From Terriglobia bacterium (GTDB lineage: Bacteria > Acidobacteriota > Terriglobia > Bryobacterales > Bryobacteraceae): DNA of 42,918 bases. The number at the start of each line of letters is the position of its first letter. Positions within the stretch are counted from its first letter, which is position 1. The stretch covers positions 1-42,918 of the forward strand of contig JAIQFL010000081.1 of NCBI GenBank assembly GCA_020073365.1, written 5' to 3'. Both the position numbers and the translations under genes were made by a program. Below, in pieces: positions 24,101 through 31,428 of this stretch. The notes beneath the pieces are model-generated. The model searched no databases, was not told the DNA's origin, and was given only the letters and a program-made list of their open reading frames with translations.

Positions 24101-25156
24101 GACCGGCACGTTTTCACCTTGATGGCGGGATTCCCACAACTGCCTGGCAAACTCCTTCGCCGTTGTAGTCTTGCCCATGCCCAATTCGCCCAGCAGCGCG
24201 CAATACCTGGGGGCCTTCGGATCCACGAGCCATTCGTTGAGGAACGTCAGGGCGTCGCAACGGTTCGTAACGGGTTCCCGCGGATCGATCTCCCGCTGGA
24301 GAGAAACTGGACTGGCCGGACCGTGTACGAATTTCGCTTCGTGCTGAGCGAGCGCGATCAGATCGTCTTCGAGAGCTCGGGGACTCTTGGCCAGCACGGC
24401 GCGGATTTGCTTGAACAGATCGAGGGCAAAGTCCCTAGGTTTCGACCTGTCGAAGCTTTTACCGTCGTGGCGGAAAACCTGAACGTCCTCTAGCTCCTCA
24501 CCGAGTGGGTGGAGGAGAACCGGGATTACGCGGGGCGCTCGCTCCGAGTCAAGCCCCGCCGCATGAAATTCCGGACTGAGGAATTGGAGTGTCAAGTCGC
24601 AGCCATGCTGCGCGCGGGCCCGCTCCGTCTGCGGACTCTCGCCGGGAAGAATGTCCTTGTGAGTCCAGGTTTCGATGTTGGCCGTCTGGAAGAGAGGTCG
24701 CAGTGCGCGTAACAACTTCTCCGCGTCGCTTTTGTCGTTCTCCGCGTACACGACATACAGCCGGATTGGGCCGAGCTTGACGGCATCCTGCGCGTAACGG
24801 TCCGGGCCATCGAGGTTCGGTTTGACCCATTGCTCGGTCGCATCCATCAGCCGATCATCCCCGTCGAACCAAACCAGCCTCTCTTCCGCTGGCGTGCGGG
24901 TTTTCTTGTCGCCGGATAGTTGTAACGAGACTCCAGCCTTCTTCGCGGCTTTCTTGACTTCGAGCCGGAATTGCCCAAGGTTCGCGAGTGCCCGCTCGCG
25001 CTTCTCGCCGGGATAGAGCGCCCGAAGGACGCGCGCCAGATTGGCCGGCCCATCCTCCGCGACCAGGTCCACCAGTTGGTCCAACTGCGGGCCGCTCTTG
25101 CCCATTTGGGCGTGCACGAGCGGGGCAGTCCGAAGCAAAGCCGCTTTCGTCAGCAT
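21164..25156 (-). CDS. TIR-like/NACHT/pentapeptide/WD40 protein (NLR-like immune sensor)
   Basis: The 1330-residue protein has five segments. Residues 1-120 are a helical domain I do not recognise. About 131-256 is TIR-like (IRLYVVYAENDKSDAEKLL, ETWTHKDILPGE, LQFLSPEF, FALDLFKQIRAVL). A NACHT NTPase follows, with Walker A GELGMGKTT (323-331), Walker B VVIFDGLDEV around D410, and the winged-helix region around FAHTSLQEYFLACYL. Next come pentapeptide-like repeats (about 757-830: LDLSNLNVKGARI, LSAADFSSADA, LSGSRWHGADL). Ten WD40 repeats (about 858-1270) complete it. Such STAND proteins oligomerise when the C-terminal sensor binds a ligand. Bacterial NACHT proteins of this kind include antiphage systems. 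The internal TIR lacks the Glu expected after the SPEF strand, so it may be an adaptor. ATG 25156 overlaps the end of the upstream TIR gene by 7 nt; an earlier GTG/TTG start would lie inside it. Confidence 0.87.
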   Translation of the reverse strand: MLTKAALLRTAPLVHAQMGKSGPQLDQLVDLVAEDGPANLARVLRALYPGEKRERALANLGQFRLEVKKAAKKAGVSLQLSGDKKTRTPAEERLVWFDGDDRLMDATEQWVKPNLDGPDRYAQDAVKLGPIRLYVVYAENDKSDAEKLLRALRPLFQTANIETWTHKDILPGESPQTERARAQHGCDLTLQFLSPEFHAAGLDSERAPRVIPVLLHPLGEELEDVQVFRHDGKSFDRSKPRDFALDLFKQIRAVLAKSPRALEDDLIALAQHEAKFVHGPASPVSLQREIDPREPVTNRCDALTFLNEWLVDPKAPRYCALLGELGMGKTTTAKEFARQLWESRHQGENVPVAVFLDLRFVGDAAIHDPDLDEIVGRILKRDWKGGPRSKAPGPAEIYKLVEEGAVVIFDGLDEVLVHLTPSQGQLFTRQLFRLVPPNAEHGRLLVTCRTHYFRTVQEQSAHFTMEDRESIRAESYRALVLLPFGEEQIRTYLRNSLPDRDVDQVYTFLQTVHNLPELAERPYTLSLITRQFHRLEEWKASGKQVTGLTLYRFVVEEWLLRDGGKHQFTPEHKQMLMEHVAAELLRSGGRTWSAGQLEQWLMDFLESHRGIASHYDGLKRDLLKEDLRTATFLVRDDQGDQFRFAHTSLQEYFLACYLRRALEASELTHWALRGVSRETLDFLGQSLQEQPSQGARSGLLALRDAYHPQASELAFHYVLLAQSKGYPAPPATGFQLPGADLWGLEVDHPGPGSLDLSNLNVKGARIANTFWRRCRLSAADFSSADAARGEWQDCDLSGSRWHGADLEAGLFRRCRLADADYSDTRIHRARWLRCPGTSGAKQQPPAGNAGQRQVRMGHLYHVFGCAWSPDGRRVLSATEDKTLKIWDVASGDCLRTLVGHSSYVSGCAWSPDGRRVLSASRDKTLRIWDADSGDCQLTLSGHFYVCGCAWSPDSRRVLSASGNNTLRIWDATSGDCLLTLSGHSSSVSGCAWSPDCRRMLSASGGTLRIWDAASGDCLLTCSGHSYLSSCAWSPDGRRVLSASRGRTLKTWDTASGDCLLTLYGHSSSVSDCAWSPDGQRVLSASGDHTLKIWDAASGDCHLTLSGHSSRISSCAWSPDGGRVLSASGDHTLKIWDAASGDCLLTFYGHSYLSSCAWSPDGHRVLSASRGRTLKIWDAAVGHCVLTLSGHSSSVLGCAWSLDGRRVLSASSDRSLKIWDAASGDCLLTLAGHSSYVTGCAWSPDGRQVMAWFADGSISIFDAATLTETGPRCYHLKPPHSKPTWASFDPLHNRILAYGEDAWRSVGYVIPDETGMPMWLPIEAFADDHEG
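21420..22590 (-). repeat. Near-identical ~126-bp tandem repeats encoding ten WD40 units
   Basis: Ten units of about 41-42 codons encode the pattern HSSxVSGCAWSPDGRRVLSA, then S-x-D-x-TL(K/R)IWDAASGDCLLTLSG. Units six and seven are almost identical over GDHTLKIWDAASGDC at DNA level too. Units five and eight share a distinctive HSYLSS start and SRGRTLK core, suggesting block duplication of three units. Confidence 0.9.
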
Positions 25157-25620
25157 GGGTATTTCTCCAGCAGCGCGACAATCCTGGTGAAGAGTTCCCG
25201 CGCGAAGTCCCTCCGGGCCGGCATGGCCCGGCACTCGTCGAAGGACCTCCCCTTGGAATCGTGGAACACATGCCGGCCATCCAGCCCCTTCAGGTCCATC
25301 GTTCCGTCGAGAAGAATCCGCTGTAGCTCAACCGGGACCACCATCGGCTTCGCCAGCAACGGCGGCAGTTCCTCCTTCGTGATGAACTCGCTGGCAAGAA
25401 ACCCAGGCGACACCAACAGCAATCCAAAACGCGCACTCCCCAACGCCTGTTCAATCTCCGCGCGCCAATGCTCGCCAGGCAGAATCTGGTGGTCAGACCA
25501 GCCCCCAAATTGAAACTTGGAGGAGGTCTTGAGGAGGGGTTCCAGAACCGTCCGAAAGCGTTCGACATCGGCCCGATCGCCATGAGCGTACGACAGGAAG
25601 AACCCCACAGACAGCTTCAT
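25150..25620 (-). CDS. Stand-alone TIR-domain protein, probable effector
   Basis: The 156-residue protein is essentially one TIR domain: VGFFLSYAHGDRADVERF (strand A and AA loop), WSDHQILPGEHWRAEIEQAL, FGLLLVSPGFLASEF, ITKEELPPLL and a C-terminal helix FARELFTRIVALLEKY. The SPGFLASEF-x4-EEL stretch matches the place where catalytically active TIRs carry their glutamate (E84 is the candidate), implying NAD+ cleavage activity. Its stop overlaps the start of the TIR-NACHT-WD40 gene (ATGCTGA), so the two are made together. I infer that the NACHT protein senses a trigger and activates this TIR through its own TIR-like domain. Three 9-bp direct repeats lie immediately upstream of its start. Confidence 0.88.
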   Translation of the reverse strand: MKLSVGFFLSYAHGDRADVERFRTVLEPLLKTSSKFQFGGWSDHQILPGEHWRAEIEQALGSARFGLLLVSPGFLASEFITKEELPPLLAKPMVVPVELQRILLDGTMDLKGLDGRHVFHDSKGRSFDECRAMPARRDFARELFTRIVALLEKYPC

Positions 25621-25631
25621 GGCCCAGCGTG

Positions 25632-25660
25632 CAACGAAATCAACGAAATGTCAACGAAAT
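25632..25660. promoter_or_regulatory. Three CAACGAAAT direct repeats upstream of the TIR operon
   Basis: CAACGAAAT occurs at 25632-25640, 25641-25649 and 25652-25660, beginning 12 nt upstream of the TIR start codon. On the minus strand the repeats contain TTGACA but no well-placed -10 box. A 13-bp GC palindrome (GGGGGTCACCCCC, 25668-25680) follows. The region separates the TIR operon from a divergent toxin-antitoxin pair, so repressor binding here could control either. Confidence 0.5.
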
Positions 25661-25755
25661 TCTGAGCGGGGGTCACCCCCCAAGCGACTACCCGAATCGA
25701 CAGGGATCTCATCGTGCTATGTTGGGGTCAAGGACTGATTAATCAATCAATCACC

Positions 25756-26049
25756 ATGACCAGAAAAATTACCGCCGTCACGGCCCGAACGCAGTTCGGC
25801 CAGATCATCGACCGCGCCGTCGATCATAACGAGCGGTTTCTGGTGGAGCGCAACGGCGAACCGGCCGTGCTCATCATGAGCGTAACCGATTTCGTTCGGA
25901 CCTTGGCACCGGCCCCGGACTGGCTGAAAGACCTCCAGGAAGACGCCAGGCGGAAGGGCCTCGACAAGCTCACGATGGACGATATCGACGCCGAGATCGC
26001 CGCCGCGCGACGCGAACGCCGGGCGCGGCAACGGCAGCCAGCCGAATGA
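25756..26049 (+). CDS. Phd/YefM-type antitoxin
   Basis: From ATG 25756 the protein has 97 residues. The N-terminal half is the Phd/YefM DNA-binding fold (TAVTARTQFGQIIDRAV, ERFLVERNGEPAVLIMSVTDF). The charged C-terminal half (KLTMDDIDAEIAAARRERRA) is the expected toxin-binding helix. It should repress its own operon and neutralise the PIN protein encoded by the next gene, with which it overlaps in an ATGA. The ATG is preceded by a short ATCA tandem repeat. An in-frame start at 25714 would add 14 residues without family similarity and is rejected. Confidence 0.88.
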   Translation: MTRKITAVTARTQFGQIIDRAVDHNERFLVERNGEPAVLIMSVTDFVRTLAPAPDWLKDLQEDARRKGLDKLTMDDIDAEIAAARRERRARQRQPAE

Positions 26050-26480
26050 TTCGGGTAGTCCTCGACACCAATATCGTGGTATCGGCGATGCTCCGGGCGG
26101 GCGGACTGCCGGAGGCTGTGTTTAACCTGGCTATCGACGGCGTGATCCAACTTTGCGTTTCGGAGCCGATTCTGGCCGAGTACGAAGAGGTTTTGGGCCG
26201 CGCGCGGCTGGCGATACCACCCGAAAAGGTCGCACACGCGCTGGCCCGTATCCGGGAGAAAAGTTCTTTGGTGACGGACATTGTCAGAGTCGATCCGGCC
26301 GCCTGCCCGGACGACCCCGACGACCTCATTTTTCTGGAGTGCGCCGAGACGGCGGGGGCCGATTATCTCGTCACTGGCAACCGCAAGCATTACCCCGACG
26401 AGTGGAAGAAAACCAAAATTGTCACCGTCCGCCAATTTTGGGAGACCGTCGCCGACCTCCAAACCGACGATCCGGCTTAG
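26046..26480 (+). CDS. PIN-domain toxin (COG1569 type)
   Basis: The 144-residue protein fits the PIN-like putative toxin family: RVVLDTNIVVSAMLRAGG at the start (Asp7), SEPILAEYEEVL (Glu), CPDDPDDLIFLECAETAGADYLVTGN (paired acidic residues) and a final strand KIVTVRQFW. These proteins are metal-dependent ribonucleases paired with Phd- or RHH-type antitoxins. The start overlaps the antitoxin stop by 4 nt. All acidic positions are retained. This is the second PIN module in the window and belongs to a different subfamily from vapC at 13123. Confidence 0.88.
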   Translation: MIRVVLDTNIVVSAMLRAGGLPEAVFNLAIDGVIQLCVSEPILAEYEEVLGRARLAIPPEKVAHALARIREKSSLVTDIVRVDPAACPDDPDDLIFLECAETAGADYLVTGNRKHYPDEWKKTKIVTVRQFWETVADLQTDDPA

Positions 26481-26496
26481 AATCTCTCGGCCCCAC

Positions 26497-29400
26497 TTAC
26501 CACTCCAGGCTGCCGCGCAATTGCACGGTACGGTTGCTCCCGTTTACGGTAGACGTGATCTGCCCGAAGTTCGTCGCCGTCGGGCTGGTATTCCCCAGCG
26601 GGAAGAAGGGATGGTTCAGGAAGCTCAGCGCCTCCGCCTGGAAATTCAGCTTCCATCGCTCCTTGATGCGCACGATTTTGTTGACGCTCATGTCGAACTG
26701 GAAGGCGGTGTTGTTGCGGAGGTAGACGAATTGCCCGTACTGCCCGGGCGTGGACGCGGGAGCGTAGGATGCCGGGTTGGCCGCGCTGGTGGAAGAAGTC
26801 ACTGTGGCGATACTGGAGACATTGGTGATGTAACCGTTCGCCGCGGGATAGAATCCGGTGATGGTGCTCAGGTCCTGTTGCAACTGGCTCGGAGTGAGGC
26901 CGCTGCCCAGTACCACACCGCCTTGCGTGAGGTTGTTTACGGTATTGCGCCCGCCCGAGAGCAGAACCGGGTTGCCCGTGTGGATGCTCTGGCGCCCGCC
27001 GATGGTCCAGCCGCCCACGATGCGGTCGAGCACCGGGTTGGTGACGGCGAAGAACTTGCCGCGGCCGAACGGAAGATCGTAGGTCCAGTAGACATTGAAC
27101 ACCTGCCGCTGATCGAACGGAATCGGACCGTAGTTCAGACGCGCGTTGCGCGTCGTGTACCACTGGTAGGTGGAGGTCTGGTCGCTGGCATTTTGCACAT
27201 CGCCCATGGCGTGCGCCCAGGTGTAGTTCACCCCGACGTACAATCCGTTAGCCATATTGTGCGTGGCTTGGATCTGCAACCCGTTGTAGTTGGTATCGCC
27301 GTTGGACGTCTGATAGTTCATGGCGTTCAGGAACGGGTTCGGTTGGAAGAAGTTGATCGGAAACTGGCCCGGAGCATTGAACCCGAGGTTGCCGCATGGC
27401 CCGAAGTTGCTGCCCACCAGGCGGCAATAGTACGTCGTGGTGGTAGCCAGAGTCTGGGCCATGGTGCCCGCCGTGCCCTGCTGCAAGTTGGTGACGAAGG
27501 TGGAAGAGCCAAAGCCGGAACCGTTGGCGACCGCCGCATTGTTCGTTCCGTTGGTGCCGAAGGCCGCCTCGAAGATCGGAATCCCCGCCTGCCCGGCGAG
27601 GCCGTTATTGATAAACGTGTTGCCTTTGCCATTGGCCTGGTTGACGGCCAGGTTCTGCTGCGCCTGCTTGAACTGAGCCAGGAAACCGTTTTCGAAGATG
27701 TTGGTTTCCTGCACGTTCTGGTAGTGCCACAGGTGTGTGCTCTTATTGCCCACGTAGCGCACCTCCAGGACGGTCCTCTGCGGCAACTGGCGCTGTACGC
27801 CGACGGTCCAGTTGGTGGTGTAGGGCGACACCAGGTTGGGATTCACCAGATTGCCCGAATACCCGCTGGCGGAGAAAGTGTAGGACGATGCCGGCAGCGG
27901 GAAAGAGAACGACGCCGGAAAGATGGACGCCGCAGGCAGGGGCGAACTGAGGTTGAGCGTGCCCGGCGCAAACTGCACGCCGTTGTTGATGGAGAACGCC
28001 TGTGTGGTGCCGCGGCCCCCCGAGAGCACGTTCGAGATCGAGTTCAGACCCTCGTCGTAATAGGTCATGGACGCCGAAGCCCGAATCACGGTCTTGTGTT
28101 CGCCCAACAGTTTTCCAAGCCAGCCGCTCGCGCCACCGGGATTCCAGGCGAACCCCAGGTTGGGCGCGGGATTCAGGAAATCGCGTTTGTAAGGAGACGA
28201 TACCTGAACGAACACGGGATTGTTGTTGCCGCTGAGCACCCCGGGTTGGAACGGGCCATTCGAGGGTCCGAAGAAGCTGGCGCCGACAGGCGCCGAATCG
28301 ATGCCGTTGGTGCTATGGATCGCGCCATCGAATTGCCACCGCAGGCCGTAGTTCACTGTGAAGTTGGGCGTGAGGCGGTAACTATCCTGCGCGTAAAGCG
28401 CTCCGGTGGTGAATGCGAAGCGCTGCGTCACTGCCGAAAATTGATTGTATTGGTGCGTGTTCTCATTCACGTTGGTGGACGTGGTGACGCTGGTCAGCCG
28501 GCCGGTGAGCAGGGCGTACAGATTCTCCGCATTGGTAAAATCGCTGTTGCTGGTGTTGATGGCGGGCAGCGCATTCTGTAATACGGTCGCGATCGGATCG
28601 GAACCGACCACGCCGAAATTGTAATTGGGAACACCCGCGCTGCCAAAAGAACTTTCCCAGAAGGAGGTGTGCAGCATCGTGCCGCCAATGGTGATGGTAT
28701 GTTTGCCGCGCACCCAATTCAGGTTGTCGGTGAGCTGGTAAACCGGGTTGTTGCGGATGAACGGCTGGTAGCCCGTGCCCGGAACGGTCGGGTTAATCAA
28801 GGGCAGATTGAGAATCCGGTTCCCCAGGACCGAGTACTGGTGCGGGTCGGCGCCCTGGAAGAAATACTCACCATTGCTCTGTACCCCGAAATTCACGTTG
28901 TTCACGATGTTCTGCTTGATGGTCCAGTCCACGGAGTTGGTGCCGACGTAAGTCGTGATCTTATACGGATAGCCGGTCGCCCCATTAACGAGGCCGCCAA
29001 AGCTGTACGTGCTCCCCGGATAGGGCGGGGTGCCGGAGAGGTTCTGATACCGCAGGTTCCAGGTTCCGTGCCACGCCACCCTGGGTGTGATCTGGTAGTC
29101 CACGCGCGCCGTGGGATACAAGGTCAGGAAGTTATTGGGCTGCGTCCACTCCATCGTCTGCCAGAACGGCTGCCCGGCGATGGGTAGGTATCCCACCGCG
29201 TGGGACTGGTATCCACCAATCGTGGTCAGAATACCCGCGATGGTGGGATCGATGGTGCTGGTGAAGCCCCCGGCGCCGGCGGCCTGCAAGAGATTGATGC
29301 TCCGCTGAGTGCCATCCGTGCCGATGTACGTGAAGATGCCGGATTGAGCGGGAGTCCCGAGCACGTTGACCGTCGAAGTCTGCGAACCGGGTTGCGGAAT

Positions 29401-30348
29401 CCCCTCGAAGTACGCGAAGAAGAACAGCTTGTGCCTCAAAGATGGGACAAACGGCAGCAGCGGTCCGCCGATGGCGCCGGCAGCGTTGTTCTGGCGGGAC
29501 TTGGCGCGCGGGAGCCCGCGCAGGTTGTTGAAGAACGTATTGGCGTTCAGATCTTCGTTGAAGAACTGCTCGACAATTTTGCCGTGGTATTGATCCGTTC
29601 CCCGCTTGGTGGTCATGCGGATGGTCATGGCGCCTTCGCCGCCGGCATCCGAGCCCAGTCCGGTGGTGGAGACCGTCACCTCTTCGACGGCGTCGATGCG
29701 GCTGGGCGCGAACTCGAAGAAGCTGGTGCCGCCGCTCTTGAAGCGCTGTGAGTTATTGTTCATGCCGTCCACGGTAATGTTCATGGAGGCGTTGGGCAGG
29801 CCGTTGAACGTGCTGTTGCGGCCCGAGGAATCGTTCGCATTCGCGTTGCCCGCCATCAACAGCGCAAAGCTGAGGGCTTCCCGCCCGTTGTACGGCAGAT
29901 CCATGATCAGGTTGCTGGAGATGGTGGTTCCCACCTCGTTGGAGGTGGTCGCGAGTTGCACCGCGTCGGCGGAGACCTGGACCACCTCGGTAGCCGACCC
30001 AATCCTCATCTCGATGGCCACATCTGTGGTGCGGCCCGAATCGACCGTGACATTGTCGTAGACGGCGGTCTGGAATCCCGGCGCGGTGGCGGTCAACTTG
30101 TAAGTAGCGGCTTGCAGGTTGGCAAGCGCGAAGTTGCCGTCGCCCGAAGAGTTGGTGGACTGCTCGATCCCGGTGCCGTTGTCGCGCAGCTTGATGCTGG
30201 CATTCGGTACCACGGCGCCCGACGGATCGCGCACGATGCCGTGAATTCCGGTGGTGGTGATTTGCGCCAAACAGCAGGCAGCCGTTGCGGTAAAGGCAAT
30301 AGCGCCTAAAAGCAGGGGGCGAGACGTTCGAATACCCTTCAGAAGCAT
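26497..30348 (-). CDS. Oar-like TonB-dependent receptor with carboxypeptidase-regulatory domain
   Basis: This 1283-residue outer-membrane protein has a signal peptide (ending ACCLAQ). An N-terminal CarboxypepD_reg beta-sandwich covers about residues 33-115 (GIHGIVRDPSGAVVPNASIKL, NFALANLQAATYKLTATAPGF). A plug domain follows (VVQVSADAVQLATTSNEVGT, IMDLPYNGREALSFALLMAG), then about 1000 residues of beta-barrel with many aromatic, Asn- and Gly-rich loops. Acidobacteria of the Solibacter group encode many receptors of this size, thought to import polysaccharide fragments or other large substrates; the ligand is unknown. A ribosome-binding site, GGGAGGAAG, precedes the ATG, with a near-consensus promoter just upstream. 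The AraC regulator gene on the same strand begins 120 nt upstream and may control it. Confidence 0.9.
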   Translation of the reverse strand: MLLKGIRTSRPLLLGAIAFTATAACCLAQITTTGIHGIVRDPSGAVVPNASIKLRDNGTGIEQSTNSSGDGNFALANLQAATYKLTATAPGFQTAVYDNVTVDSGRTTDVAIEMRIGSATEVVQVSADAVQLATTSNEVGTTISSNLIMDLPYNGREALSFALLMAGNANANDSSGRNSTFNGLPNASMNITVDGMNNNSQRFKSGGTSFFEFAPSRIDAVEEVTVSTTGLGSDAGGEGAMTIRMTTKRGTDQYHGKIVEQFFNEDLNANTFFNNLRGLPRAKSRQNNAAGAIGGPLLPFVPSLRHKLFFFAYFEGIPQPGSQTSTVNVLGTPAQSGIFTYIGTDGTQRSINLLQAAGAGGFTSTIDPTIAGILTTIGGYQSHAVGYLPIAGQPFWQTMEWTQPNNFLTLYPTARVDYQITPRVAWHGTWNLRYQNLSGTPPYPGSTYSFGGLVNGATGYPYKITTYVGTNSVDWTIKQNIVNNVNFGVQSNGEYFFQGADPHQYSVLGNRILNLPLINPTVPGTGYQPFIRNNPVYQLTDNLNWVRGKHTITIGGTMLHTSFWESSFGSAGVPNYNFGVVGSDPIATVLQNALPAINTSNSDFTNAENLYALLTGRLTSVTTSTNVNENTHQYNQFSAVTQRFAFTTGALYAQDSYRLTPNFTVNYGLRWQFDGAIHSTNGIDSAPVGASFFGPSNGPFQPGVLSGNNNPVFVQVSSPYKRDFLNPAPNLGFAWNPGGASGWLGKLLGEHKTVIRASASMTYYDEGLNSISNVLSGGRGTTQAFSINNGVQFAPGTLNLSSPLPAASIFPASFSFPLPASSYTFSASGYSGNLVNPNLVSPYTTNWTVGVQRQLPQRTVLEVRYVGNKSTHLWHYQNVQETNIFENGFLAQFKQAQQNLAVNQANGKGNTFINNGLAGQAGIPIFEAAFGTNGTNNAAVANGSGFGSSTFVTNLQQGTAGTMAQTLATTTTYYCRLVGSNFGPCGNLGFNAPGQFPINFFQPNPFLNAMNYQTSNGDTNYNGLQIQATHNMANGLYVGVNYTWAHAMGDVQNASDQTSTYQWYTTRNARLNYGPIPFDQRQVFNVYWTYDLPFGRGKFFAVTNPVLDRIVGGWTIGGRQSIHTGNPVLLSGGRNTVNNLTQGGVVLGSGLTPSQLQQDLSTITGFYPAANGYITNVSSIATVTSSTSAANPASYAPASTPGQYGQFVYLRNNTAFQFDMSVNKIVRIKERWKLNFQAEALSFLNHPFFPLGNTSPTATNFGQITSTVNGSNRTVQLRGSLEW

Positions 30349-30371
30349 AGCTTCCTCCCTTATGATCTGGG

Positions 30372-30400
30372 AGTATAAGCTCGATGGAGCCCCCTGTCAA
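30372..30400 (-). promoter_or_regulatory. Near-consensus sigma70 promoter of the TonB-dependent receptor gene
   Basis: On the minus strand, TTGACA (30400-30395) and TATACT (30377-30372) are separated by exactly 17 bp. The predicted start of transcription near 30365 leaves a leader of about 17 nt containing the GGGAGG ribosome-binding site. Confidence 0.78.
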
Positions 30401-30469
30401 CGTGCGAGGGCCTTACTACATTATTGAAAATAGTCAGTTTATAACAGGATTAGGGTGAGTTGAACCAGC

Positions 30470-31348
30470 TTAATCCGACAGGCGTTTCGCGCGGGCGCCC
30501 GTTCCCCAGTTGGGTCGCGCGGTCTCGCGGAACCGCGAAGGCGGAACTCCCACCCTTTGCTTGAACGTTCGTGCGAAATGGCTTTGATCTGCAAAGCCCG
30601 CCAGCCGGGCGATTTCTGCCAGCGGCGTCTCGGAAAACGTCAGTTCGCGGCAGGCGAATTCAATCCGTTGCGCGCGTACGTATTCGCCGACCGTCGAGTG
30701 GTAGAACCTGCGGAAAGCCTGGGCGAGATGGACGGGATGGACGCCTACCGTCGTGGCGATCTCCGCCAGCGAAAGGTGAGCGGCATATTGTTCCCGCAGC
30801 AGTTCGCGCGTCTGTTCCAGCCAGCGCGGCGGGTGCTGGTCCCGCAGGCTTGCGGCGCGCGCGACTTCCCCGGCCACTTCCGCCATGATACCTTCGATCA
30901 CCAGCGAGGAGGCGCGGTCGCTGGTGAGAAACTCCTGGTACAGCTTGGTTCCCAGCAGGGAGAGCGTTCCGCCTTCGTATGCCGCCGTGGAGTCGATCCG
31001 GATGCGGGAAAACTCGCACATGCGCGCCAGCCACTGCGGATCGATTTCCACCACCAGCGATCGCCCGCCGGATCTCTCGAAGCGCTCCAGGTGGCTTTCA
31101 TGGGCAGCGTGAAACAACAGCGTGGCGGGCGTGCAATACCGCGTCCGGCCGCCATGGGTCTCGTAATACGCGCCGTTCAGCACCAGACAGAACAGCGGCT
31201 TGGCATGCACGTGTTCGGGCGTTTGGCAGAAGGGAGCGTATGAGCGCTCGGAAATGCAGAAGTGCGGCTCGCTGCGGCTTTTCAGGCTTTTGCCGTAGAA
31301 GCACTCCCCGGCCTCACTCGCTCCCGAGACTGCACCCGGCATAGACAT
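30470..31348 (-). CDS. AraC-family transcriptional regulator
   Basis: From ATG 31348 the protein has 292 residues. The N-terminal half is a cupin-like ligand domain (HVHAKPLFCLVLNGAYYE, TPATLLFHAAHESHLERF). The C-terminal 100 residues hold two helix-turn-helix units: LSLAEIATTVGVHPVHLAQAFRRF and TPLAEIARLAGFADQSHFARTFKQ, followed by VGVPPSRFRE, the AraC signature. ATG 31348 is preferred over the upstream start at 31432 because CCAGGAAC precedes it and the upstream 28 codons overlap the end of the next gene. It lies 120 nt upstream of the receptor gene on the same strand and is the obvious candidate regulator. Confidence 0.88.
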   Translation of the reverse strand: MSMPGAVSGASEAGECFYGKSLKSRSEPHFCISERSYAPFCQTPEHVHAKPLFCLVLNGAYYETHGGRTRYCTPATLLFHAAHESHLERFERSGGRSLVVEIDPQWLARMCEFSRIRIDSTAAYEGGTLSLLGTKLYQEFLTSDRASSLVIEGIMAEVAGEVARAASLRDQHPPRWLEQTRELLREQYAAHLSLAEIATTVGVHPVHLAQAFRRFYHSTVGEYVRAQRIEFACRELTFSETPLAEIARLAGFADQSHFARTFKQRVGVPPSRFRETARPNWGTGARAKRLSD

Positions 31349-31428
31349 GTTCCTGGCATTGTATAAGATGCCCGCGCGAACCACAATGCTTGCTGGTTGC
31401 GCGCCGGCGAGGCCCACGGGGGCGACCG

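Noticed and set aside
26281..28581. 766-codon plus-strand open frame opposite the TonB receptor
   Set aside because: It is antisense to a well-supported receptor and begins inside the PIN toxin gene in another frame.
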